The position numbers and the translations under genes are program-made. Below are positions 7,652-15,125 of a DNA stretch of 20,717 nt, in pieces. Below the pieces are notes generated by a model. The model was not told the origin of the DNA and did not search any database. It saw only the letters and a list, made by a program, of their open reading frames with translations. Every line of letters starts with the position of its first letter. Position 1 is the stretch's first letter. This DNA is from an uncultured Clostridia bacterium (GTDB taxonomy: Bacteria > Bacillota > Clostridia > Christensenellales > Aristaeellaceae): positions 1-20,717 of the forward strand of contig CAKTTL010000047.1 in assembly GCA_934615235.1 (NCBI GenBank), in the 5' to 3' direction.

Positions 7652-8656
7652 ATGAAGGGATATAGAAAATATTTCGGCAAGAAGGCGCTTTGGTTCATTA
7701 TTACGTTCATCGTCGCCGTCGTGCTGAATTTTATCCTTCCGCGGCTGATGCCGGCCGATCCGGTCGCAGCGATCGTGGGAAAAATGGCCGAGGGCATGAC
7801 GGACGCAAGCGCCGTGCAGCGCATGTACGAGCGGTACGCGGAGGAATTCGGTACAAACAAGTCGATGTTTCAGCAGTTTCTCATTTTCGTAAAGAATATG
7901 TTCCGCGGCAATTTCGGCACGTCCTTCAGCCAGTATCCGCGCGGGGTGAGCAATATCATTTCCTCCGCCATCGGCTGGACGATCGCGCTGCAGCTGCCCG
8001 CCATTATCGTCGGCTGGCTGCTGGGCAACATTTTGGGCGCGCTCGCCGCGTACGTTCGAAAGGGCTTCGACAAGGTTCTCATGCCGGTTTCGCTTTTTAT
8101 GAGCAATATTCCCGCTTTCGGCATGGCGGTCATTCTGCTCGTTCTTTTCGGTGTAAAATGGAAAATCGCGCCTATATCGGGCGGCTACGCCTTCGACATG
8201 ATTCCCAATTTCAGCTGGAAGTTTATCAAATCCGTCGTTTCGCACTATCAGCTTCCGTTCTGGTCCATCGTGCTGGTGGCGATCGGCGGTCAGGCGGTAG
8301 GCATGCGATCCATGTCCATTTACGAGCTGAACGCTGATTACGTCAAATACGCCCGCTTTCTGGGCATTAAGGATAGAAAGATCGTGGGGTATGTGTTCCG
8401 CAACGCCATGCTGCCGCAGGTGACCGGCTTGGCGCTGTCCATCGGCACGATGGTTGGCGGCGCGCTGGTGGCCGAAATCATTTTCTCCTATCCGGGTCTT
8501 GGCAGCACCATGTACGCCGCCGTTACGGCGGCCGATTATCCCCTGATTTCCGCCACAACGCTGATCATTACGGTGATGGTGCTGGTGGCCACGTTCCTGC
8601 TGGATCTTGTGTACGGCTTCATTGATCCCCGGGTCAAGGCAGCGCAGTTCGATTAA
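7652..8656 (+). CDS. Opp/Dpp-type ABC transporter permease, DppB-like
   Basis: First transmembrane subunit of the importer; 334 aa is normal for DppB/OppB. A long N-terminal hydrophobic segment (ALWFIITFIVAVVLNFILP) is followed by the DppB-type extracytoplasmic loop and a cluster of five membrane segments. The cytoplasmic coupling region ADYVKYARFLGIKDRKIVGYVFRNAMLP matches the conserved permease loop that docks on the ATPase, and SYPGLGSTMYAAVTAADYPL is a family hallmark near the C-terminus. AAAGGAG lies 10 nt before the ATG. The gene is followed after 14 nt by the second permease. The substrate is inferred from context only. Confidence 0.92.
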   Translation: MKGYRKYFGKKALWFIITFIVAVVLNFILPRLMPADPVAAIVGKMAEGMTDASAVQRMYERYAEEFGTNKSMFQQFLIFVKNMFRGNFGTSFSQYPRGVSNIISSAIGWTIALQLPAIIVGWLLGNILGALAAYVRKGFDKVLMPVSLFMSNIPAFGMAVILLVLFGVKWKIAPISGGYAFDMIPNFSWKFIKSVVSHYQLPFWSIVLVAIGGQAVGMRSMSIYELNADYVKYARFLGIKDRKIVGYVFRNAMLPQVTGLALSIGTMVGGALVAEIIFSYPGLGSTMYAAVTAADYPLISATTLIITVMVLVATFLLDLVYGFIDPRVKAAQFD

Positions 8657-8670
8657 GGAGGGGACGGAGC

Positions 8671-9918
8671 ATGAAAAATATTTTGAAGCAGGTTCTTCAC
8701 TCTCCTAAATTCATGGCGGGATTTTTGATTTTTGTCGCCATTCTGCTCGTCATGCTGTTTTATCCGCTGATCAATCCGGGCAACCCGCTGGAAATGATCG
8801 GTCTGGGCACCTTTGCAAAGCCGGGCACATATGTGTCGCTGTACGATTCCGTAGGCACGGATACCCGCACGTTCAAGCTGCCCGACGCGGACGATAAGCG
8901 CATCGCCAGGATGCTCGCCATGGACGACCGGGTGAAGATGGTGAACTGGCTGAGCAAAATGGAGATTGACGTAGAAGGGCTGGACGTCGCCGATACCGAG
9001 GCGCTTCTGGCGCTGTGGCGCGCCAATTACGACGAAAAGGCCAGACCCGCCGGGATGATCAAGGCCGATATCAACGCCTGCAAGCGCGTCAACAAGAAGC
9101 TGCAGGGCGCCGCCAGCGCCGATACGCTGATGATTACCGAGATGCTGCCGGACGGCGGAACCGAGGAAAAGGGCCGCATCACCAAGACGGACTACGTCAA
9201 CATCAGCGACGTGGCCAACGTCAAGGTTCTGCCGCTGGGAACCGACAACTTCGGCCGGGACGTGCTCAAGGAACTGGTATCCGCCTGCGGAACCTCCATC
9301 CTGATCGGCCTGCTCGCGGGCACTGTCGCCACGCTGATCGGCCTGACAATGGGGCTTCTGGCGGGATATTTGGGCGGCGTCGCCGACGATCTGATCATGT
9401 TCCTGACCAACATTTTCACCGTCATCCCCAGCTTTGTGCTGCTGATCCTGATTTCCTATTCCATCGGTCAGGAAAACCGCGGCGCGTCCGTGGTGGCCGT
9501 CGTCATCGGCCTGACCAGCTGGCCCTGGACGGCCCGTTCCGTGCGCTCACAGGTGATCAGCCTGCGCAACCGGGATCATGTGAATCTGTCCCGGCTCAGC
9601 GGCCATACCCTGCCGCGCATCGTGCTGACCGACATCCTTCCCTACATCGCCAGCTATGTGGTCATGGCTTTCATCCTGCAGGTGTCCAGCGGCATCCTCA
9701 GCGAGGCGCAGCTCTCCCTGCTGGGCCTGGGCCCGAGAACCACCGAAGTGCCTACGCTGGGCCTGATGATGAACTGGGCCATGCTGTATTCCGCTCATAC
9801 CAACGGTTCCTGGTGGGCGTATTTCCCCGTCATCCTCACCATTACGCTCATCTCGTTCAGTCTGAACCTGATGAACACGGGTTTGGATCAGGTTTTCAAC
9901 CCCACCCTGAGAAACTGA
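8671..9918 (+). CDS. Opp/Dpp-type ABC transporter permease, DppC-like, with enlarged periplasmic-side insert
   Basis: Second transmembrane subunit, 415 aa, about 100 residues longer than typical DppC (about 300). After the first membrane segment (about residues 14-34) comes a hydrophilic stretch to about residue 186, ending at the conserved PLGTDNFGRDVL motif, which in E. coli DppC lies near residue 82. The insert (about residues 45-185) is charged and should face outside, where it could contact the binding protein. The core permease domain follows with about five membrane segments. Its coupling loop (HVNLSRLSGHTLPRIVLTDILP) is more divergent than the usual EAA form. A strong AAGGAGG lies before the ATG, and the gene is 13 nt from the first ATPase gene. 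Confidence 0.9.
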   Translation: MKNILKQVLHSPKFMAGFLIFVAILLVMLFYPLINPGNPLEMIGLGTFAKPGTYVSLYDSVGTDTRTFKLPDADDKRIARMLAMDDRVKMVNWLSKMEIDVEGLDVADTEALLALWRANYDEKARPAGMIKADINACKRVNKKLQGAASADTLMITEMLPDGGTEEKGRITKTDYVNISDVANVKVLPLGTDNFGRDVLKELVSACGTSILIGLLAGTVATLIGLTMGLLAGYLGGVADDLIMFLTNIFTVIPSFVLLILISYSIGQENRGASVVAVVIGLTSWPWTARSVRSQVISLRNRDHVNLSRLSGHTLPRIVLTDILPYIASYVVMAFILQVSSGILSEAQLSLLGLGPRTTEVPTLGLMMNWAMLYSAHTNGSWWAYFPVILTITLISFSLNLMNTGLDQVFNPTLRN

Positions 9919-9931
9919 GGAGGAAACGAGC

Positions 9932-10942
9932 ATGGCAAAGATTATGCTGGACGTCAGGGATCTGACGACAAAATACGTGACCCGCTTTCATGAAGACGTA
10001 TACGCCGTGGATCATGTCTCCCTCAAAATTGAGGAAGGCCAAAGCCTTGGGATTGCCGGCGAAAGCGGCTGCGGAAAATCCACGCTGGCGCTGAGCCTGA
10101 TGGGGTATTATTTCGCGCCGCTGCACTATATGAGCGGCGAGATTATAATCGATGGAAAGAGTATTTCCGGGATGAAGCCGGACGAGGTGCGCAGGAATAT
10201 TCTGGGCACCGAGATCGCCTACATTCCGCAGGCGGCCATGAACGCCCTGAATCCTACCCGCAAGATCAGCAAATTCATCGAGGACGTGATACGCGCCCAC
10301 GACCCAAAAGCGAATAAGAAGGACATCGCGGAGCTGTCCAGGAGCCGCTTCGCGGAGCTGGGGCTGCCTGTGGAAGCGCTGGACAGGCACGCGGTGGAAT
10401 TATCCGGCGGCATGAAGCAGCGCGTGGTCATCGCCGTATCCACCATTTTGAAGCCCAAGGTGCTCATTGCCGACGAGCCGTCCTCCGCGCTGGACGTAAC
10501 CAGCCAGAAGAAGGTCATCAAGATGCTTCGGGACATGATGGAAAAAGGCTATATCAAGTCCATGATTTTTATCACGCACGAGCTGCCTCTTCTCTATAAC
10601 GTGACCGATCGCATCGTGGTCATGTATGCCGGTCAGATCGTGGAGCAGGGCACAGCCCGGCAGATGGTCTTCGACCCCATTCATCCCTATTCCCGCGGGC
10701 TGATGAAATCCATCCTCGTGCCCGAGGAGGGTACGCGCGAGGCGAAGCTGACGGCCATCCCCGGCACGCCGCCGAACCTGAAAAAACCGCCTCAGGGCTG
10801 CCGTTTTGCCGAGCGCTGCCGCTATGCGGCGCCGCAGTGCAGGGCGGTTGCGGTTCCCATGACCGGCTTTGAAGACGACCGGGCCTGCCGCTGCATTTAC
10901 TCCGCGGCCCATCTGAGGGAGGTATACGGTCATGAAGAATGA
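9932..10942 (+). CDS. Opp/Dpp-type ABC transporter ATPase, DppD-like
   Basis: Cytoplasmic ATPase subunit that powers the importer; 336 aa. Motifs are a Walker A GESGCGKST (residues 43-51), a Q-loop region IPQAAMNALNPT, the ABC signature LSGGMKQR (from residue 157), a Walker B LIADEPSSALD and an H-switch IFITHE. The C-terminus carries the oligopeptide/dipeptide-type extension with GTPPNL and a cysteine cluster CRFAERCRYAAPQC (C290 onward), which in related DppD/OppD proteins can bind an Fe-S cluster. GAGGAGG precedes the start. The stop codon overlaps the next gene by 11 nt, indicating translational coupling. Confidence 0.93.
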   Translation: MAKIMLDVRDLTTKYVTRFHEDVYAVDHVSLKIEEGQSLGIAGESGCGKSTLALSLMGYYFAPLHYMSGEIIIDGKSISGMKPDEVRRNILGTEIAYIPQAAMNALNPTRKISKFIEDVIRAHDPKANKKDIAELSRSRFAELGLPVEALDRHAVELSGGMKQRVVIAVSTILKPKVLIADEPSSALDVTSQKKVIKMLRDMMEKGYIKSMIFITHELPLLYNVTDRIVVMYAGQIVEQGTARQMVFDPIHPYSRGLMKSILVPEEGTREAKLTAIPGTPPNLKKPPQGCRFAERCRYAAPQCRAVAVPMTGFEDDRACRCIYSAAHLREVYGHEE

Positions 10943-11765
10943 CAATTTGCAGGAACGCCCGCTGTGTCTGAGCGGCACGGGCGTTACCAAAGTGTTCGGC
11001 TACGGCGCCAGGGCCAATACGGCCGTGGATCATGTGGATTTCGCGTTCCACGAGGGGGAACTGGTGAGCATCGTAGGGGAAAGCGGCAGTGGCAAAACCA
11101 CGCTGTCCAAGATGCTGCTGGGATTGATGAACCCCACGGAGGGCGAGATTTTCTTCCAGGGCAAGCCCAGAGATATTTCCACGCACGCCAGGAAAAAGAA
11201 ATACTGGCGGGATATTCAGGCCATTTTTCAGGATCCGTTTTCATCCTTCAACGTGTTCCACAAGATCGACAGCGTGCTGCTGGACTGCATCAACATGCGC
11301 GGCGGCAGGCGGTTGCCCGCAGAGAAAAAAGTGGAAATGATGACGGAAGCGTGCAGCTTTGTGAACCTGAAGTACGCCGAGCTGACGAACAAGTATCCTT
11401 TTGAATTGTCCGGCGGCCAAATGCAACGGCTGATGATCGCCCGCATCTTCCTGCTCAAGCCGAAGATTCTTCTGGCGGACGAACCCACATCCATGATCGA
11501 CGCGTGTTCCCGCGCCACCATTCTGGATATGCTCCTGCATCTGCGGGACGAAACCGGCATGACGGTCATCTTTATTACCCATGACATCGGACTGGCCTAC
11601 TATATTTCGGACGCCGTATACATCATGGAGCGCGGCCGCTTTGTGGAGAGCGGCAGGGCGGATGATGTGATCCTGAACCCTCAGGCGGCGTATACCAAAC
11701 GGCTGATCAGCGACGTTCCGAAAATCCATGAGCCGTGGGATTTGAGCACCGTGGGCTGCGTGTGA
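10932..11765 (+). CDS. Opp/Dpp-type ABC transporter ATPase, DppF-like
   Basis: Partner ATPase, 277 aa, forming a heterodimer with the preceding subunit. It has a Walker A GESGSGKTT (residues 49-57), a Q-loop FQDPFSSFN, a signature LSGGQMQR (from residue 159), a Walker B LLADEPTS and an H-switch IFITHD. The D-loop reads SMID instead of the common SALD. Unlike DppD it stops soon after the ATPase core and lacks the cysteine-rich oligopeptide extension, so it is at the short end of the family. The start overlaps the end of the dppD-like gene by 11 nt. The beta-glucosidase follows after 12 nt. Confidence 0.92.
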   Translation: MKNDNLQERPLCLSGTGVTKVFGYGARANTAVDHVDFAFHEGELVSIVGESGSGKTTLSKMLLGLMNPTEGEIFFQGKPRDISTHARKKKYWRDIQAIFQDPFSSFNVFHKIDSVLLDCINMRGGRRLPAEKKVEMMTEACSFVNLKYAELTNKYPFELSGGQMQRLMIARIFLLKPKILLADEPTSMIDACSRATILDMLLHLRDETGMTVIFITHDIGLAYYISDAVYIMERGRFVESGRADDVILNPQAAYTKRLISDVPKIHEPWDLSTVGCV

Positions 11766-11777
11766 AAGGAGCAGAAT

Positions 11778-14045
11778 ATGGATATCAAAGCGATTGTCGG
11801 TCAAATGACGCTGGAGGAAAAGGTTTCTCTGCTCTCCGGCCTGGATTTCTGGCATACAAAATCCGTGGACCGGCTGGGCGTTTCCGGCGTGACGGTCAGC
11901 GACGGACCGCACGGCCTGCGCAAGCAGGACGACCAGTCCGACCACCTGGGCATAAACGAGTCGATCAAAGCGGTCTGTCTGCCGCCGGCGTGCGCCGCCG
12001 CCGCCAGCTTTGACCGGGACGCGCTGAGGCGGATCGGTCAGGCCGTGGGCGACGCGTGCCAGCACGAGAAGGTGGCCGTCAACCTGGGACCGGCCATCAA
12101 CATCAAGCGTTCGCCGCTTTGCGGCCGTAATTTCGAATACTTCAGCGAGGATCCCTACCTGACGGGCGAGCTGGCCTGCAGCCTGGTCAAAGGCGTGCAG
12201 AGCCGAAACGTGGGCGTCAGCGTAAAGCACTTCGCCGCGAACAGCCAGGAAAATCGCCGCATGTCGAGCGACAGCGTTGTGGAGGAGCGTACGCTGCGGG
12301 AGATTTATTTCCCCGCCTTTGAAAAGTGCGTGCGCGAGGGCAAGGCCTGGACGGTGATGTGTTCTTACAATCGCGTTAACGGCGAATACGCCTCTGAAAA
12401 CCGCTGGCTGCTGACCGAAGTGCTTCGAGACGAGTGGGGTTTCGACGGCTATGTGATGAGCGATTGGGGCGCCGTCAGCGACCGGGTAAAGGGCGTTTAC
12501 GCGGGGCTGGATCTGGAAATGCCCGCAAGCGGCGGCGCAAACGATCGCCGGGTCCTGCAGGCGGTGCGCGATGGCCGCCTGGAGGAAAAAGACGTGGATT
12601 TGGCCGTGGAGCGGCTGATAACCGTTCACCAGCGCTATCTGGATAACGCCCGGCCGCAGACCGTATGGGACAAGGAAGCCCAGCATGAACTGGCCCGCGG
12701 GCTGGCGGCGGAGTGCATGGTGCTTTTGAAAAACACAGACCACATCCTGCCGCTGAACGAGGGAGAGAATATCGCCGTGATCGGCAAGTTCGCCCGGACG
12801 CCCCGCTATCAGGGCGGCGGCAGCAGTCATATCAACGCGTTCCGGGTAGAAAGCCTGATGGACGCGCTGGAAGGCGTCGAAGGGATCACGTACGCGCAGG
12901 GTTACGATGTGAAGAGCGAAGAACCGGACGAATCGCTCATCGCCCAGGCGGAAAACGCGGCGCGGAGCGCCGATAAAGCCGTGATCGTCGCCGGTCTGCC
13001 GGACAGCTTTGAAAGCGAGGGGTACGACCGCGCCCACATGCGCATGCCGCGCTGCCAGGTGGAGCTGATCCGCCGCGTGGCGCGGGCAAATCCAAACGTG
13101 ATCGTTGTGCTGTACAATGGCTCGCCTGTGGAAATGCCCTGGATCGGCAGCGCGAAAGCGGTTGTGGAGGCGTATCTCGGCGGGCAGGCCGTAGGCGGCG
13201 CAACCCGCGACGTGCTGTTCGGCCGCGTGAACCCCTGCGGCCGTCTGCCGGAAACGTTCCCCCATAAGCTGGAGGATAACCCTTCTTACCTGACCTACGG
13301 CGGCGAGGGCGACCGGGCGGTATATAATGAAGGCGTTTTTGTGGGGTATCGGTACTATGACAGAAAGAAAATGGACGTGCTGTTTCCCTTCGGTTACGGC
13401 CTGAGCTACACCACGTTTGCTTACAGCAACCTGCGGGCGAACGCCGACACGATTCGCGATACGGAAACGCTGACCGTTACGGTCGATGTGACCAATACCG
13501 GCGCGCGCGCCGGCAAGGAAGTGGTTCAGCTGTACGTCGGCGACAGGGAAAGCAACGTGTTCCGTCCCGTGCGGGAGATGAAGGGGTTTGAAAAGGTGTT
13601 CCTCGCGCCCGGCGAGACCCGGACGGTCGCTTTTACGCTGGATAAGCGTGCGTTCGCCTACTGGAACGAGCAGATCCACGACTGGTATGTGGAAAGCGGC
13701 GTGTTCGACATTGAAATCGGCGTCTCCAGCCGGGATATTGTCCTGCGCTGCGCGGTTACGGTGGAAGGCACTGCGGCGCTGCCGGCGCGCTTCACCGTGG
13801 ACAGCATATTCAGCGACCTGATGAAGAACCCCAAAGCCGTTTCCGTACTCAGGCCGATTCTGGACGCTATGACGAAGCAGATGCAGAGCATGGCCGGCAG
13901 TTCGGAGGGCGCTCGAAGCGCCATATCCGCCGAAATGGTGCAGGCCATGCTGAACAACCTGCCCCTGCGCGGAGTCGTCAGCTTCGCCGGAGGGCGCGTT
14001 ACCTATGAGCAGCTTCAGACCCTGATCGATCAGATAAACGGCTAA
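11778..14045 (+). CDS. Glycoside hydrolase family 3 beta-glucosidase, cytoplasmic
   Basis: Retaining glycosidase, 755 aa, with no signal peptide, so it should act inside the cell on imported sugars. The N-terminal TIM-like domain (about 1-300) contains the nucleophile motif VMSDWGAV with D229, and KHFAANSQENRR typical of GH3. The alpha/beta sandwich domain (about 304-530) has SFESEGYDR, where E412 or E414 is the likely acid/base. A fibronectin type III-like domain follows (about 560-640), then a roughly 90-residue C-terminal tail from about residue 668, seen in some Firmicutes GH3 enzymes. It is the last gene of the Opp-type operon, 12 nt after the second ATPase with AAAGGAG before its ATG. 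Beta-glucosidase is the best guess; beta-xylosidase or related activity in GH3 is possible. Confidence 0.9.
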   Translation: MDIKAIVGQMTLEEKVSLLSGLDFWHTKSVDRLGVSGVTVSDGPHGLRKQDDQSDHLGINESIKAVCLPPACAAAASFDRDALRRIGQAVGDACQHEKVAVNLGPAINIKRSPLCGRNFEYFSEDPYLTGELACSLVKGVQSRNVGVSVKHFAANSQENRRMSSDSVVEERTLREIYFPAFEKCVREGKAWTVMCSYNRVNGEYASENRWLLTEVLRDEWGFDGYVMSDWGAVSDRVKGVYAGLDLEMPASGGANDRRVLQAVRDGRLEEKDVDLAVERLITVHQRYLDNARPQTVWDKEAQHELARGLAAECMVLLKNTDHILPLNEGENIAVIGKFARTPRYQGGGSSHINAFRVESLMDALEGVEGITYAQGYDVKSEEPDESLIAQAENAARSADKAVIVAGLPDSFESEGYDRAHMRMPRCQVELIRRVARANPNVIVVLYNGSPVEMPWIGSAKAVVEAYLGGQAVGGATRDVLFGRVNPCGRLPETFPHKLEDNPSYLTYGGEGDRAVYNEGVFVGYRYYDRKKMDVLFPFGYGLSYTTFAYSNLRANADTIRDTETLTVTVDVTNTGARAGKEVVQLYVGDRESNVFRPVREMKGFEKVFLAPGETRTVAFTLDKRAFAYWNEQIHDWYVESGVFDIEIGVSSRDIVLRCAVTVEGTAALPARFTVDSIFSDLMKNPKAVSVLRPILDAMTKQMQSMAGSSEGARSAISAEMVQAMLNNLPLRGVVSFAGGRVTYEQLQTLIDQING

Positions 14046-14092
14046 ACGGCTGACGTGTTCCGGCGTGCGTTTCCAAACGCCCGTACCTTTTT

Positions 14093-14169
14093 GAGCCATA
14101 GCGGACTTCCGCGGTTTTTTTGTTGTTGCGGCAGCGTCAACAACACCGCGTCCGCTCTGGCTCTTTTTT
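14093..14169 (+). terminator. Long intrinsic terminator of the Opp-type/GH3 operon, with a smaller terminator nested in its 5' arm
   Basis: The outer arms GAGCCA (14093-14098) and TGGCTC (14158-14163) pair. So do AGCGGA/TCCGCT, CGCGG/CCGCG and TGTTGTTG/CAACAACA towards the 9-nt loop (14129-14137). That gives about 25 bp in total, with a single mismatch and two 5'-arm bulges. T6 (14164-14169) follows at once. Inside the 5' arm a separate short hairpin GCGG-actt-CCGC (14101-14112) is followed by T7 (14115-14121). The two folds exclude each other. Confidence 0.8.
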
Positions 14170-14230
14170 ACGACCAGTTCTGTTTTCCGGTGAACGCGCA
14201 ACTTATCGTTCAAAACAAAAGAAGTTTGTG

Positions 14231-14259
14231 TTGACAAATCCTCATACGTGTTTTAGAAT
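14231..14259 (+). promoter_or_regulatory. Promoter of the DeoR-led sugar cassette
   Basis: A consensus TTGACA (14231-14236), a 17-nt spacer and TAGAAT (14254-14259) make this the best promoter in the window. An A-rich stretch (CAAAACAAAAGAAG) lies directly upstream. Transcription should start near 14266. Confidence 0.85.
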
Positions 14260-14265
14260 AAAACA

Positions 14266-14290
14266 TGAAAGTTTCGATTCGATAATTTCA
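14266..14290 (+). promoter_or_regulatory. Palindromic operator at the predicted transcription start of deoR
   Basis: A 25-nt palindrome is centred on 14278. Its outer arms TGAAA and TTTCA and inner arms TCGA and TCGA match, and 10 of 12 base pairs are complementary. It begins at the predicted +1 and ends 16 nt before the regulator's ATG, a classic repression site. The TTTCG/TTCGA content resembles DeoR-family operators, so autoregulation by the adjacent gene is inferred. Confidence 0.65.
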
Positions 14291-14306
14291 AGCTTGGAGA
14301 GATGTT

Positions 14307-15062
14307 ATGCTGAACGAGCGGCGCTCGCAGATTCTGGACGCGGTAAACCTGCGGGGCACGATGACGTTTTCCGCGCTGATGCAGATGTTTCCGAATATTT
14401 CAGAGATGACGCTGCGCAAGGATCTGAAAAGCCTGGATGAGGAAGGCAAGCTGGTACGCATTCATGGCGGCGCGCGCTCGCTGGATACGGTTCTGAATGC
14501 GGACGCGCCGCTGACGCAGCGGCTGAGTCAGAACATGGAATTAAAGCGCGAGATCGCGCTCAAGGCGCGCGCGCTGGTGCAGCCTGGCATGACGGTGTTT
14601 ATGGACTCGGGCTCTACGATGACGGAGCTGGCCAAAGCGTTTCAGGATGTGCCCTGCACAGTGTTTACAGGCGGCCTGACGTGCGTGCAGGAACTGAGCC
14701 GTCTGACGCAGGCGGACGTTTTTGTCCTGGGCGGGCGCGTCAACAAAAGCAGCATGAGCGTTCGCGACGCGCGGCTGGCGAGCGACCTGAAGGAACTGTA
14801 TTTCGACGTGGCGTTTATCAGCGTGAACGGCTTCAGCAAAGAGAACGGATTCAGCTGCCGTTCGGCGGATCGCTGGTACATGGAGCGCACGGCCGTTTCC
14901 CGCGCGTCGCTTGTCGTCGTGCTGATGGATTCGACGAAGGTCGGTCGCGTATGCTCCTTCTCTATCTGCGGTCCGGACGGCATCGACAAGCTGGTGTCGG
15001 ACAGCGGGCTGGACGCTGAAACGCGTGAGGCGCTGGAAAGCGCCGGCGTTGAGGTGCTGTAA
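14307..15062 (+). CDS. DeoR/GlpR family transcriptional regulator
   Basis: Predicted repressor of the downstream sugar cassette, 251 aa, normal for the family. The N-terminal winged helix-turn-helix (about residues 3-57) ends in the DeoR signature EMTLRKDLKSLDEEGKLVRIHGGA. The DeoR C-terminal sensor domain (about 75-235) contains FMDSGSTMTELAKAF and VNGFSKENGFSC, which in relatives bind a phosphorylated sugar effector. GGAGAG lies before the ATG. It is first in the operon, behind a strong promoter with an operator overlapping the start, and 63 nt before the sugar-binding protein gene with no terminator between them. The inducer is probably a sugar phosphate made by the pathway, but its identity is not visible. 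Confidence 0.92.
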   Translation: MLNERRSQILDAVNLRGTMTFSALMQMFPNISEMTLRKDLKSLDEEGKLVRIHGGARSLDTVLNADAPLTQRLSQNMELKREIALKARALVQPGMTVFMDSGSTMTELAKAFQDVPCTVFTGGLTCVQELSRLTQADVFVLGGRVNKSSMSVRDARLASDLKELYFDVAFISVNGFSKENGFSCRSADRWYMERTAVSRASLVVVLMDSTKVGRVCSFSICGPDGIDKLVSDSGLDAETREALESAGVEVL

Positions 15063-15125
15063 AAAAACGGAATTTTAGGTCGAAGAACGCGGCCTGAAAA
15101 ATATTCATTTTAGGAGGCATCCCTC

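Noticed and set aside
11241..14237. Minus-strand open frame of almost 1000 codons opposite the GH3 gene
   Set aside because: It spans two intact plus-strand genes, has low-complexity His/Arg/Ala-rich composition and no recognisable domain; it is a codon-bias artefact.
15073..15099. Imperfect TTTTAGG/CCTGAAAA hairpin between deoR and the sugar-binding protein as an attenuator
   Set aside because: The stem is A-U rich with a G-U pair and a 13-nt loop, so it should be unstable. Co-transcription is the simpler reading.
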